From NCBI GenBank assembly GCA_037976565.1, contig CP137669.1:34775613-34839612 (forward strand): DNA of 64,000 nucleotides. Reading direction: 5' to 3'. The position numbers and the translations under genes were made by a program. Under the pieces are notes generated by a model that was given only the letters and a program-made list of their open reading frames with translations, did no database searches and was not told where the DNA came from. Position 1 is the stretch's first letter, and each line of letters opens with the position of its first letter. This stretch comes from Mesocentrotus franciscanus. Its lineage: Eukaryota > Echinodermata > Echinoidea > Camarodonta > Strongylocentrotidae. Shown here piece by piece: positions 50,351-61,638 of this stretch.

Positions 50351-50639
50351 TGTCATCAGCATTTTTCGTTGTTGGTTATATTTGTAATGAGAAGTTTTTC
50401 TGTGTGTTAACTCTGTAACATGTTGAATAATGCAGGGTGGGTGTGTGAAAGCTACTTAGAATGAAGTTTGTTTGAAAGCAGAGCAGATTTTGGACTCAAA
50501 GCTGGAATAGAATCTGACATATAACTTACTTTGCTTCTTACAGCCATAAACCAAATGGATGATATATGTATAGTCCCCCAAACATTTGTCATATATATAT
50601 ATATATGCTAAAAAGTGCTGCTACAAAGTATCTCTTATA

Positions 50640-50652
50640 TAGAGAGGTAGAG

Positions 50653-50688
<36 letters not shown>

Positions 50689-50780
50689 GGAGAGACAGAT
50701 GGGTAGAAGGAGGGAGAGGGAGAAGAAGAAGAAAATAATGGAGAGACGAGAGAAAGAAGGAAAGGGAAAGAGAGTGCAGA
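50640..50780 (+). repeat. AG-rich microsatellite
   Basis: A pure AG run (50657-50683) flanked by GAGAGG, GGGAGA and GAAGAA variants, all purine on the plus strand. Confidence 0.9.
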
Positions 50781-52764
50781 GGTGAGAGAGAAGAGAATAA
50801 AAGAAGAAAATCCATGAAAGTTATAATATCAGATATAATAGAAGATAGTATATAATCGAAGATAAAAATTAAGGTTATTGCCCTACTTTAATGAGCTCCT
50901 TGATGCAAAAAAGAGGGTTCCTGGAAAATGGCCTTCCTTGGAAATGCAGGGGTTGCAATATAGTTTACTTTTTGGGTTGTGGGAAGGGGGGGGGGCACAT
51001 TGTTTATTTACCTTTAAAAAAAAAGGATTCTAAAGGGGTGGGGCACACACTAACTTTGCACGTCCCCCTGAAATCTGTCACTGGCGAAAAGGGAGGAAAA
51101 TATACAATAATGGAAGAATATTAAGGCCAGGATGGATTGAAAGAAGGAAGGAATGAAGAGAATGATTGGTGAATGAAGAGATGAGATGATGAATAGAAAG
51201 GATTGATTTATGACGTCATGAAAGAAAGAATGTAAATGAGTTGATTTTTACATAAGAGTTTTGAAGTATAGAAGAAAGTATGTGTTCAATCGTGCTTTAG
51301 AACATTGAGAAAGAAACTCCTGAATACGCCTGATCAATGAATGAACTACACACGAATGAGAAAACGCGTGTGGTTTGAGATGGATGAGAGAGAGAGAGAG
51401 AGAGGATGTTTCTTTGTCATTTTAATTTATATGCAAATATTTTTCATGCAACGTTTCCGAGGGGTGATTTTAAAAAAATAGTAACTGTACACAAAATGTG
51501 CAGCTTAATATTATATGAATGAAGGTAGACTTGCTAGATTCAACAAAAAAAAAGAAGAAAATCCTTTAAAAGTAGAGGGCACGACAAATTCACAGCACCT
51601 AACGCCCTGCTGGCTCTCAGTAGATGATATGTAAAGGCAAGTTATCTACACTAAGCCAGATGAGTATCAAAAGCTGCAACTATATCTGCTTAGGGGTTAA
51701 CAAAGAAAATATACTGGAATATATACAATTATTGGAATGTTGCCACATGGGGAGACATCTATCAATGAATTCCATTCTTAAATGATCAAATTTAAACAGT
51801 TTTGAACGCAAATATATAAACATCCGTCACAGAAAGGATATTTAAACGATTTTAGTAAGTTAATGTAACACACTTTTAACTCTTCAAAAAAATATCTAGA
51901 ATATCTAATAAAATTATCTTTAAAAATTCTCTGATTTTCTAAAATCAAGCAGTTGCCGTCCCTCCCTCCCTGTAGCATTATTTTCGATTCATATACAATT
52001 GAAAGCAATTTTATGTTATAGTTACCAAGAAATATCACCCTCAGAAACGCTTGCAAATATATGATCGGGTATTTGAATATTTCAATCAGAATAACAATAC
52101 TTATTCACTAGATCGGGTTTCTAGCTATAGTAGTTCAACAAACATGTAAATACAGGCAATTTATATGCATAATCGTACAGAAAGGGGTAGTTTTTATAAG
52201 TAACTGTAACAAAAAAATGGTTTAACTTCTACATTAACTGGAAAAGAGCCACTGGGAGGGAAGGACGGCCATTGCTTCATTTTAGAAAGTTAGATATGAC
52301 AAACTTTCAATTCTTGATATGTGATCAATGAAAGAGAATTTCAAAAATTATAGAATAAAGATTTTTGTTTCATTACAACACATTACACATAAGCAGTTAT
52401 TTGAATACATAATGCAGACGCCGTCTGTGGTACACAGATCTTAACATCATGCGTATATTATAGTCTAAATTCATGTGTATACTCCTCTCCAGAGGAACCC
52501 TTTTCTCTGTCTCCTATTGAGAACCGAGTCGGCAATCAGAAAGCGTTACGAAACGCGATACATATTATTGAGATTTCATGCCTCTCCAGCTCGAGTTGTG
52601 AGCAGAAATTTTATCATCTAATCATCTAACATAATACGGTGGAACCTATGTTTATATCGTTTCCAGTTGTATATTTTGTGTACAGTTACTAAAAAGTTGA
52701 CTCTCGGAAACGTTGGGATATACGTCAGCATAAATTTGAATATTTGAATCACAATAACAGTTGT

Positions 52765-52950
52765 TATTTATGTGTGTGTATTGGGTTTTTACAGACGTGT
52801 ATCAATCCGATATGATTATTTACGTCTGGGGACCGACCTTTAACGTCACCATCCGAAAGACGTGACTCAGTTTCGAACCTGCGTCCTCGGCTGAATCAGT
52901 TTGTAACTTCCACTGTTAGCTGGATTACAGGCGCACGCCACAACGCCTAG
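52765..52950 (-). repeat. SINE with 7SL RNA-like 5' end
   Basis: Read on the minus strand from 52950, the element begins GGCGTTGTGGCGTGCGCC, then TGTAATCCAGCTA, which closely matches the 5' Alu-domain part of 7SL (SRP) RNA. A B-box-like GCAGGTTCGAAACTG follows, then CGGATGGTGACGTTAAAGG and GTCGGTCCCCAGACG, similar to the central domain of the tRNA-headed SINE at 37364. No coding sequence. Confidence 0.6.
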
Positions 52951-53667
52951 TTTATAAGCTAGTCTCTAACATGCAAATGTAAATAATGAATATGCATACA
53001 TTCGATCAGCGAGGTAAGCTTTTTATTAACTGTGACAAAAAATGCTGTCAATTTTATATAAACTTTAAATAAGTACATAATTAAGCTGGAGGTATATCAA
53101 TTGCTAAATTCAAGAAAGTTTCCGTTTCCTTGATGTTTGATATTTGATATGCTACATGTAAAAACTATTTAAATTTGATCGTAAAAGAATGTGAATATTA
53201 AAAGTGAACTTCATTATTGATCAATATAGACAAAACAAAACTGAAGAATACCAAAGAAAATTCCTTCGAGTTTTAATACTAAAAGTCATAGCTTTTGAAA
53301 GTCGGTAATTATCACCCTTCCCGTCCGATGGTCCGTTAACCCGACTGATATAGAATGGATAGCATTTTTTTTGTTTGTATTTACTAAAAATGCCCATTCC
53401 TTTTGCACAAAGCATATTCATATTCATTATGATTTGCATATCTGTAATGACAATGATAATTATGCAAATTATAAATGCATTGTTGAGCTTTTTGTTAAGT
53501 TCACTTTCAAGGATCACATATGAAGTTAATAGTTTCAAACAATATGTCCTTATTATATTGGAGATTGCCCATTGTTTTTTTAAGTTGAACATATCAAACC
53601 TTCCTATAGGCCAGTATCATTTCACCCATCCATGATAATTCATATAGAATTGATAGCAATACTTTGT

Positions 53668-53707
53668 TAGAGAAAGAGAGAGAGAGAGAGGGAGGGAGGG
53701 AGGGAGG

Positions 53708-53753
<46 letters not shown>
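53668..53753 (+). repeat. AG/GGGA microsatellite (copy 1 of duplication)
   Basis: AG run, then GGGA units, then a longer AG run. The matching tract in the second copy (61553-61638) differs slightly in repeat number. Confidence 0.9.
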
Positions 53754-53754
<1 letters not shown>

Positions 53755-56700
53755 GACTCTGACACTAATGAATGAGAATACAAACACACTGAACTTGAAG
53801 TATAGAAAAATGATTTATTTTCATCAAATGCTCATGATCGTTATTTGTGAATTGTCTGGGTCCAGTCCCCAAATAGTCACCCTATTTGACCCATGACATT
53901 TGACCCTTCACAGTTAGAAACTTCATCTATTAAAGTCATGCAAAACAAAGTTGCAATCCTCACTTCAACCGTACGGTTTATAGGCTGACAACCTTTTTGT
54001 CAATAAATTAGATGGATGAAATGAGGCGACTATTTTGGGACAGGCTCCTGGCCTGATACAACAATACAAGATCACACTGAAAATATGGAAAGCTCGATCA
54101 TCTTGAACAAAGGAAATGAAAGAATATGGACAATAAATACATCTCTTAGAAATACTATTTCCAGTTACACAAAATAGCATTATTGTCTGATCTTCAACAG
54201 AAAACTGGCTTTTGTAGTTGCTGTTGAGGAACAACATAATAGCAGATTTGAAAATATGGCATCTCCTCAATGATAAAGTTATAATACATGTACATGCACC
54301 TTCGGAACATAACATGCATTATCTGTACACATCTTTGTTTCCTGTAGGCATGACCTGTCGTCATTACCTTTGAAAGTACCTATCACCAAAAATACTTCAC
54401 TCTGTATGTTAGGGTTTCCATTACTACATTTAAAAATATGATCTTCAAATTTAACTTTTATACAGAAATATCACAAATTTAAATTTCTATCTCAATAAAT
54501 AGTAAAACAAGTTATGAGTAGACGAGTCATTTTAAATAGTCAATGCATATATCTGTATGCCCTGGCATAAGAAAGGGCTGTGCTTCCCCAAGTCCAACTT
54601 GGGTTCTGTGTGTGCAGTTGTGTGTGTGTGTGTGTGTGGGTGTGTGACTGATTTCATACATTCTAGCTAGAAAGTTGAAACCAATTTTTTTTTGGTAATA
54701 AGTACATATTACTGTCAATACACATGAAAACATTTGCTGACTGATTGAATACTAATTTAAAATGACGAAAAGTACAAAAAGCCAACAATCTTTCAATACA
54801 ATCAGCTATAGTCATGTTCTTGAATATTTTTTAAAAATAAGAATTTTCTAAAAAGGCAACTTCCAGTGTCTTTCACGAGAGTTAAACATTTGTATATTAA
54901 AGTCACATGATCTCCATGTATTTTTATACTTAAAGATAAGCGACATACTTATCCGAATGATTAACTTGTCCCTTTAAAGATGTTTTTTAATTTCCTGGGC
55001 TTTTATTCATAAAAACTTTCAAAGCTAGTTGTTCACTAATTCAGTACATCATTAGTTTAATAACTTGGCGAGTCAGGTTTTATAAACAAGGGTCCAGGTG
55101 AATTACCACATGCATTACATTTCTATGTAGCTTAAAGTTAAGAAAATAGAAAGACATTTAAATATACATTATCTACAAGATATGTACATGTAAACATACC
55201 GTATATACATTCTTAAGTAGTTATCTTTATACATCATTAAAGATAAACAGAGATATATCAACATGAGATGTCTTCATAATCATTATGAGGGAGAAGTTTG
55301 ATTATTCTAGCACAGCCTAAAGAAATTCCAAAATAAAATCTATTCTTTATGTTTCAGTAGCTAGAATCTAGTAGCACATTAAGAAAGAAGAACAAAACTC
55401 ATTGAATAATGACATTTATACCAACTTGGGAAACATTATTCTGTTCAACGGATCAAGCTGGTACGTAGCAATTACATTACAAAGTAACTAAACTATTTTT
55501 AGTTAAGCCACATTAAAGTAGAATCTGTATTGCACTTACATGTAAATATAAATTTACATCCCAATTCAAGATATAACTAGCAAAAGCAACATGCTTTTTA
55601 AAAAGAAATAACAAAATCTATAAAATTTCTAAATGTTTTCCCAGGCAGGGTAAATAGTGTACAATGATAGACAATGAAATACATAACATGTCTGATGTAA
55701 TTTTGAAATACGTTCTTCCAAATTTTTGACATGCATTTACATGATAAATTTTGAGGTAAATAACTTTTTGATATGAGGTTTGTGAATGTGAAGGGGAAGA
55801 TAAATTTTACGCTGACGGCAACGTGACGAAAAGTATTATGTTTTCACAATTCAAATGATCTTCAAATGAAGGAGTAGAAATATGACTTTAAAATGCAGAT
55901 GATATGATTTTCAGACAGGGAAATGCATCCCCTGAAATAAAAAATAAAAATAAAAGAACTTCATATGAGCCTTCTACATAGAGACCCAGTACTGAACTTT
56001 TAACAATGTCATAACCGAGTTTAACTAAAAACAACTACAACATCATCAAAATAAATTAGATTGCAGCAAATAGGATTAACAGCATTTACAAAATAATGAA
56101 TGCACACAAAAATGAACTTAAACAAACAAATCAACACAAACAAAACTAGCCATTGAAATCAGTTTATACATATATGAGTAATATTCACTGTTCATGTATT
56201 ATATGTAACAATAACATGAACCCTAAGCCTGCAATATCAATCAAAGTTTTACATTTCATGAAATTTATTTTCCTTGATGCATCTAGTTGGTCTGAGACAA
56301 ATACCATACTCTCTACTATTCAACTAGTGTTTAATGTAAGGCAGGGACATTTGTTTGATTAGAAAAAGTAAAAAAAACTTTTGAAAACATCTTTCCCTAA
56401 ATACACTGTTTTTCTTCTGGAATTCACCCTTTCACAGTATTTCTTTATAGATTGTAAAGGAATAGAATATGATTTTTAATTCCATCAGTAATATATTCAT
56501 ATTAGGGTGATCTGTCAAAACACAGAAAAGTTATCTCATGATGGATAAATCAATAAATATTGCAGATTAAATCACCAAACGTATGATTAAACAGTTAGAA
56601 AATAAGGAAATCTTTTTCATGACCCCTTCGACTTATATCAACACTGTGCTTTTCTCTATTATTTAAACAGCGTTTAGCAAAATTTCCAAGATAAGCTAAC

Positions 56701-58821
56701 TGGCAAAAGTTCTGCTTTACATTGCATACAAATCCTAGCTATTTTAAGAGCTTCCAAGCAAGAAATAATGATGAGAGGATGGGAGGTAAAAGCCTTGGTC
56801 GCAGACGAAATTCTCCATTTCCATGATCATCAACATGGATGCAATTTGCAAACAATACTAAACACATCAAAAAAGAAATAAATGAATAAAGGCTACTAAG
56901 CACACAGAGTGAGAAAAATACATTTAACATCAAATAATATTGACCTCTAATATCAGTTCCTATTAATTTTTTTAATATGAAAAGCCTTTGCAACTCAGTT
57001 CTAGTTTCGATTTAAAATGACAGAGTGATGCATTTGACTAGCACACACGTTTCTAGCACATTAAACGTTGAATAGTTCAAACTAATTTCATTTATTTAGT
57101 CAATTTATTACACATGACCCACTATTGCCTAGCTTCACTTCACATATGTCGTTGAGCTCCTTCCAAAGTCTACAAATGTTAATGACTATTGCAAATATAT
57201 TGCTAGAGACTAGTAGCTTCACATGGCTACTCTAATAAAAACAAAGACATTCATGCAAGAGATTGTAATCAAACATGATCGTCATAGTCTTTGCAATTCC
57301 ATCAAATCAATGAGGTTTTAGAAGTATTAGCCACATTTATCAATAGTGAAAAGTTGCACAGTGCTTTGAATGTTAAAGAATTGTAAACATAATATTTCAG
57401 TATTTCTATGCAGTAGTACATAATAGTTTGGGCTATGTTCTGGAAGATTTTATATTTTTGAAATTCTAAATTTAATCCCTTTCTATATTTTTTACAACAC
57501 TGTCATAGTCAGGTCATTGGGTTTATGGTGGCTTTAAAGAAGCAAATCTAACTAAACTGGACATTCCATTATTGATGCATATGGAAGCATACATTTATTT
57601 ACATGCATGTATGAATATAAAATACTCTATCATATTTTGCCCCAAACATCACATGGTATATACACTGTTCCCCATAAAATTGGAATACATTTTTTAACCT
57701 CTTTTCATGAGATGATTGTGACAATATGGCTTATTCCTGATAGATAAAGTTTATATCTTCTCAGATCTTTTGATCAATCTAAAGAGTAATAGAGATTGAT
57801 CAATGAGATAAACTATTCTACCAAGAATAAACCATATGTTACAATCATTTCATCAAAAAGGTAACAAATTTTCCCAACTTTACAGGGAACTGTTTACATA
57901 ATTTTATCTTGCTTTTGAGGTATAGATCACTAGATATAAAATTTAGAATATTTTATCACAGTTGAGCCGTTTATTACCTGTCATTCGAGAGCAGGACTCC
58001 CAAAAGGAAATTATACTGATTCTTGAAAGAAGAATCATTCCTCTTAATAGTAACAATGATTAACACAAGACTTTTACTGACATTTATAACTTATTAAAAA
58101 AAAATATGTTTCCTCATATCGTATGATCTAGGTGACTAGACACATTTGAATAGATATTTAAAGATCATCACTGAGAAGACAAATGGATTTTGAACAATGA
58201 CCATGATTTCATTGTGCACTAAAGACTTTCAAACTCTGAACAAGTGAAAGCCCTCAAAAAGCATGAAAATAGAACCAGAGAGGTATCGTTTTGGTGAAAA
58301 AGGATTGGATGTGACCGCTTTTTGGTTTGGACAGAACCGTTCTGTAGAGAGGACCAATGGTCACATTCACAAAACTTTACAAGGCCTAGTTGTTAACTAA
58401 CTGTGTACCTTAGCATATCTACTTTACATTACAACCAGCTTTAATAGGAAGGTTCCATGAATATGAGCCATTTACTTTAGTCCAAAGATTGTCAAAGGAT
58501 TGGTTGTGACCCCCGTTTGGTTTAACATACATTGGGTTAGAACTGTAAGTCTCAGGAGTCACATTATACAGGAGTCATAATCATGGACACAACTGAGTCA
58601 ACATCAGCCATTAAAAAAAAGTTATCAAAATTCCCCTTGAATCATCTCATTTCTCTTCCATCTTCATGGTAAAATTGGCAAGGATAACAGCGAGGCATAC
58701 ATTCCTGAAGCTTCGATCAGCATACACAGGCAACATCTTGACGTAGGATTCATTTACTTCATGATTTTTGGCAAGTTCTGTTCAGATTTCGATACTGTTC
58801 TATCAGGGTTGTTCACCCTCA

Positions 58822-58924
58822 TCATCCGGTGCCATACTTGGTGATGTCGAAGGCACCCTTGCGGAAGAACGGCGACCACTCGCACAGGACCTGCTTGGAA
58901 AGGACGCGACCTGGACCCGTGCGA
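58822..58924 (-). CDS. C-terminal end of an unrecognised minus-strand gene (partial)
   Basis: Open from the gap edge at 58924 to TGA at 58824-58822: 33 codons, RTGPGRVLSKQVLCEWSPFF then RKGAFDITKYGTG. The base composition jumps to about 60 percent GC, with C or G in most third positions, exactly as in the CFAP70 exons and unlike the AT-rich flank, so this is very probably real coding sequence. The rest of the gene lies in or beyond the gap. I do not recognise the family and assign no function. Confidence 0.7.
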
Positions 58925-59424
58925 NNNNNNNNNNNNNNNNNNNNNNNNNNNNNNNNNNNNNNNNNNNNNNNNNNNNNNNNNNNNNNNNNNNNNNNNNNNN
59001 NNNNNNNNNNNNNNNNNNNNNNNNNNNNNNNNNNNNNNNNNNNNNNNNNNNNNNNNNNNNNNNNNNNNNNNNNNNNNNNNNNNNNNNNNNNNNNNNNNNN
59101 NNNNNNNNNNNNNNNNNNNNNNNNNNNNNNNNNNNNNNNNNNNNNNNNNNNNNNNNNNNNNNNNNNNNNNNNNNNNNNNNNNNNNNNNNNNNNNNNNNNN
59201 NNNNNNNNNNNNNNNNNNNNNNNNNNNNNNNNNNNNNNNNNNNNNNNNNNNNNNNNNNNNNNNNNNNNNNNNNNNNNNNNNNNNNNNNNNNNNNNNNNNN
59301 NNNNNNNNNNNNNNNNNNNNNNNNNNNNNNNNNNNNNNNNNNNNNNNNNNNNNNNNNNNNNNNNNNNNNNNNNNNNNNNNNNNNNNNNNNNNNNNNNNNN
59401 NNNNNNNNNNNNNNNNNNNNNNNN
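58925..59424. other. Assembly gap of exactly 500 N
   Basis: 500 consecutive N, a round number that suggests a placeholder length rather than a measured gap. It cuts a coding exon on its left and is followed by a repeat of earlier sequence on its right. Confidence 0.99.
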
Positions 59425-60650
59425 TTGCTAGATTCAACAAAAAAAGAAGAAAATCCTTTAAAAGTAGAGGCACGACAAATTCACAGCACCTAACGCCCTG
59501 CTGGCTCTCAGTAGATGATATGTAAAGGCAAGTTATCTACACTAAGCCAGATGAGTATCAAAAGCTGCAACTATATCTGCTTAGGGGTTAACAAAGAAAA
59601 TATACTGGAATATATACAATTATTGGAATGTTGCCACATGGGGAGACATCTATCAATGAATTCCATTCTTAAATGATCAAATTTAAACAGTTTTGAACGC
59701 AAATATATAAACATCCGTCACAGAAAGGATATTTAAACGATTTTAGTAAGTTAATGTAACACACTTTTAACTCTTCAAAAAAATATCTAGAATATCTAAT
59801 AAAATTATCTTTAAAATTCTCTGATTTTCTAAAATCAAGCAGTTGCCGTCCCTCCCTCCCTGTAGCATTATTTTCGATTCATATACAATTGAAAGCAATT
59901 TTATGTTATAGTTACCAAGAAATATCACCCTCAGAAACGCTTGCAAATATATGATCGGGTATTTGAATATTTCAATCAGAATAACAATACTTATTCACTA
60001 GATCGGGTTTCTAGCTATAGTAGTTCAACAAACATGTAAATACAGGCAATTTATATGCATAATCGTACAGAAAGGGGTAGTTTTTATAAGTAACTGTAAC
60101 AAAAAATGGTTTAACTTCTACATTAACTGGAAAAGAGCCACTGGGAGGGAAGGACGGCCATTGCTTCATTTTAGAAAGTTAGATATGACAAACTTTCAAT
60201 TCTTGATATGTGATCAATGAAAGAGAATTTCAAAAATTATAGAATAAAGATTTTTGTTTCATTACAACACATTACACATAAGCAGTTATTTGAATACATA
60301 ATGCAGACGCCGTCTGTGGTACACAGATCTTAACATCATGCGTATATTATAGTCTAAATTCATGTGTATACTCCTCTCCAGAGGAACCCTTTTCTCTGTC
60401 TCCTATTGAGAACCGAGTCGGCAATCAGAAAGCGTTACGAAACGCGATACATATTATTGAGATTTCATGCCTCCAGCTCGAGTTGTGAGCAGAAATTTTA
60501 TCATCTAATCATCTAACATAATACGGTGGAACCTATGTTTATATCGTTTCCAGTTGTATATTTTGTGTACAGTTACTAAAAAGTTGACTCTCGGAAACGT
60601 TGGGATATACGTCAGCATAAATTTGAATATTTGAATCACAATAACAGTTG

Positions 60651-60834
60651 TTATTTATGTGTGTATTGGGTTTTACAGACGTGTATCAATCCGATATGAT
60701 TATTTACGTCTGGGGACCGACCTTTAACGTCACCATCCGAAAGACGTGACTCAGTTTCGAACCTGCGTCCTCGGCTGAATCAGTTTGTAACTTCCACTGT
60801 TAGCTGGATTACAGGCGCACGCCACAACGCCTAG
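60651..60834 (-). repeat. SINE with 7SL RNA-like 5' end (second copy in duplicated block)
   Basis: The same insertion as 52765-52950, present because the whole surrounding block is duplicated. It differs only by small length changes in a GT run and a T run at its 3' side. Confidence 0.6.
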
Positions 60835-61552
60835 TTTATAAGCTAGTCTCTAACATGCAAATGTAAATAATGAATATGCATACATTCGATCAGCGAGGTA
60901 AGCTTTTTATTAACTGTGACAAAAAATGCTGTCAATTTTATATAAACTTTAAATAAGTACATAATTAAGCTGGAGGTATATCAATTGCTAAATTCAAGAA
61001 AGTTTCCGTTTCCTTGATGTTTGATATTTGATATGCTACATGTAAAAACTATTTAAATTTGATCGTAAAAGAATGTGAATATTAAAAGTGAACTTCATTA
61101 TTGATCAATATAGACAAAACAAAACTGAAGAATACCAAAGAAAATTCCTTCGAGTTTTAATACTAAAAGTCATAGCTTTTGAAAGTCGGTAATTATCACC
61201 CTTCCCGTCCGATGGTCCGTTAACCCGACTGATATAGAATGGATAGCATTTTTTTTGTTTGTATTTACTAAAAATGCCCATTCCTTTTGCACAAAGCATA
61301 TTCATATTCATTATGATTTGCATATCTGTAATGACAATGATAATTATGCAAATTATAAATGCATTGTTGAGCTTTTTGTTAAGTTCACTTTCAAGGATCA
61401 CATATGAAGTTAATAGTTTCAAACAATATGTCCTTATTATATTGGAGATTGCCCATTGTTTTTTTAAGTTGAACATATCAAACCTTCCTATAGGCCAGTA
61501 TCATTTCACCCATCCATGATAATTCATATAGAATTGATAGCAATACTTTGTT

Positions 61553-61587
61553 AGAGAAAGAGAGAGAGAGAGAGGGAGGGAGGGAGG

Positions 61588-61636
<49 letters not shown>

Positions 61637-61638
61637 GA
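61553..61638 (+). repeat. AG/GGGA microsatellite (copy 2 of duplication)
   Basis: Counterpart of 53668-53753, with the same order of AG, GGGA and AG blocks. Confidence 0.9.

Larger units (their letters stand above)
51531..56115 (+). repeat. Large direct repeat, copy 1
   Basis: 4585 nt that recur at 59425-64000 in the same orientation with near identity. The differences I noticed are one- or two-base length changes in homopolymers and microsatellites. Copy 1 continues to single-copy sequence at both ends within this window. Confidence 0.95.
50350..58821. other. Noncoding region between CFAP70 and an unknown minus-strand gene
   Basis: AT-rich, with no coding exon that I can support. It holds AG-rich microsatellites (50640-50780, 53668-53753), a GT run (54608-54650) and a 7SL-like SINE (52765-52950). 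Much of it may be 3' UTR or downstream flank of the gene ending at 58822. The part 51531-56115 is repeated at 59425-64000. Confidence 0.6.

Noticed and set aside
61105..61476. 123-residue minus-strand frame, also at 53221-53592
   Set aside because: It is present twice only because the block is duplicated; the translation is rich in I, N, K and Y as expected of random AT-rich DNA.
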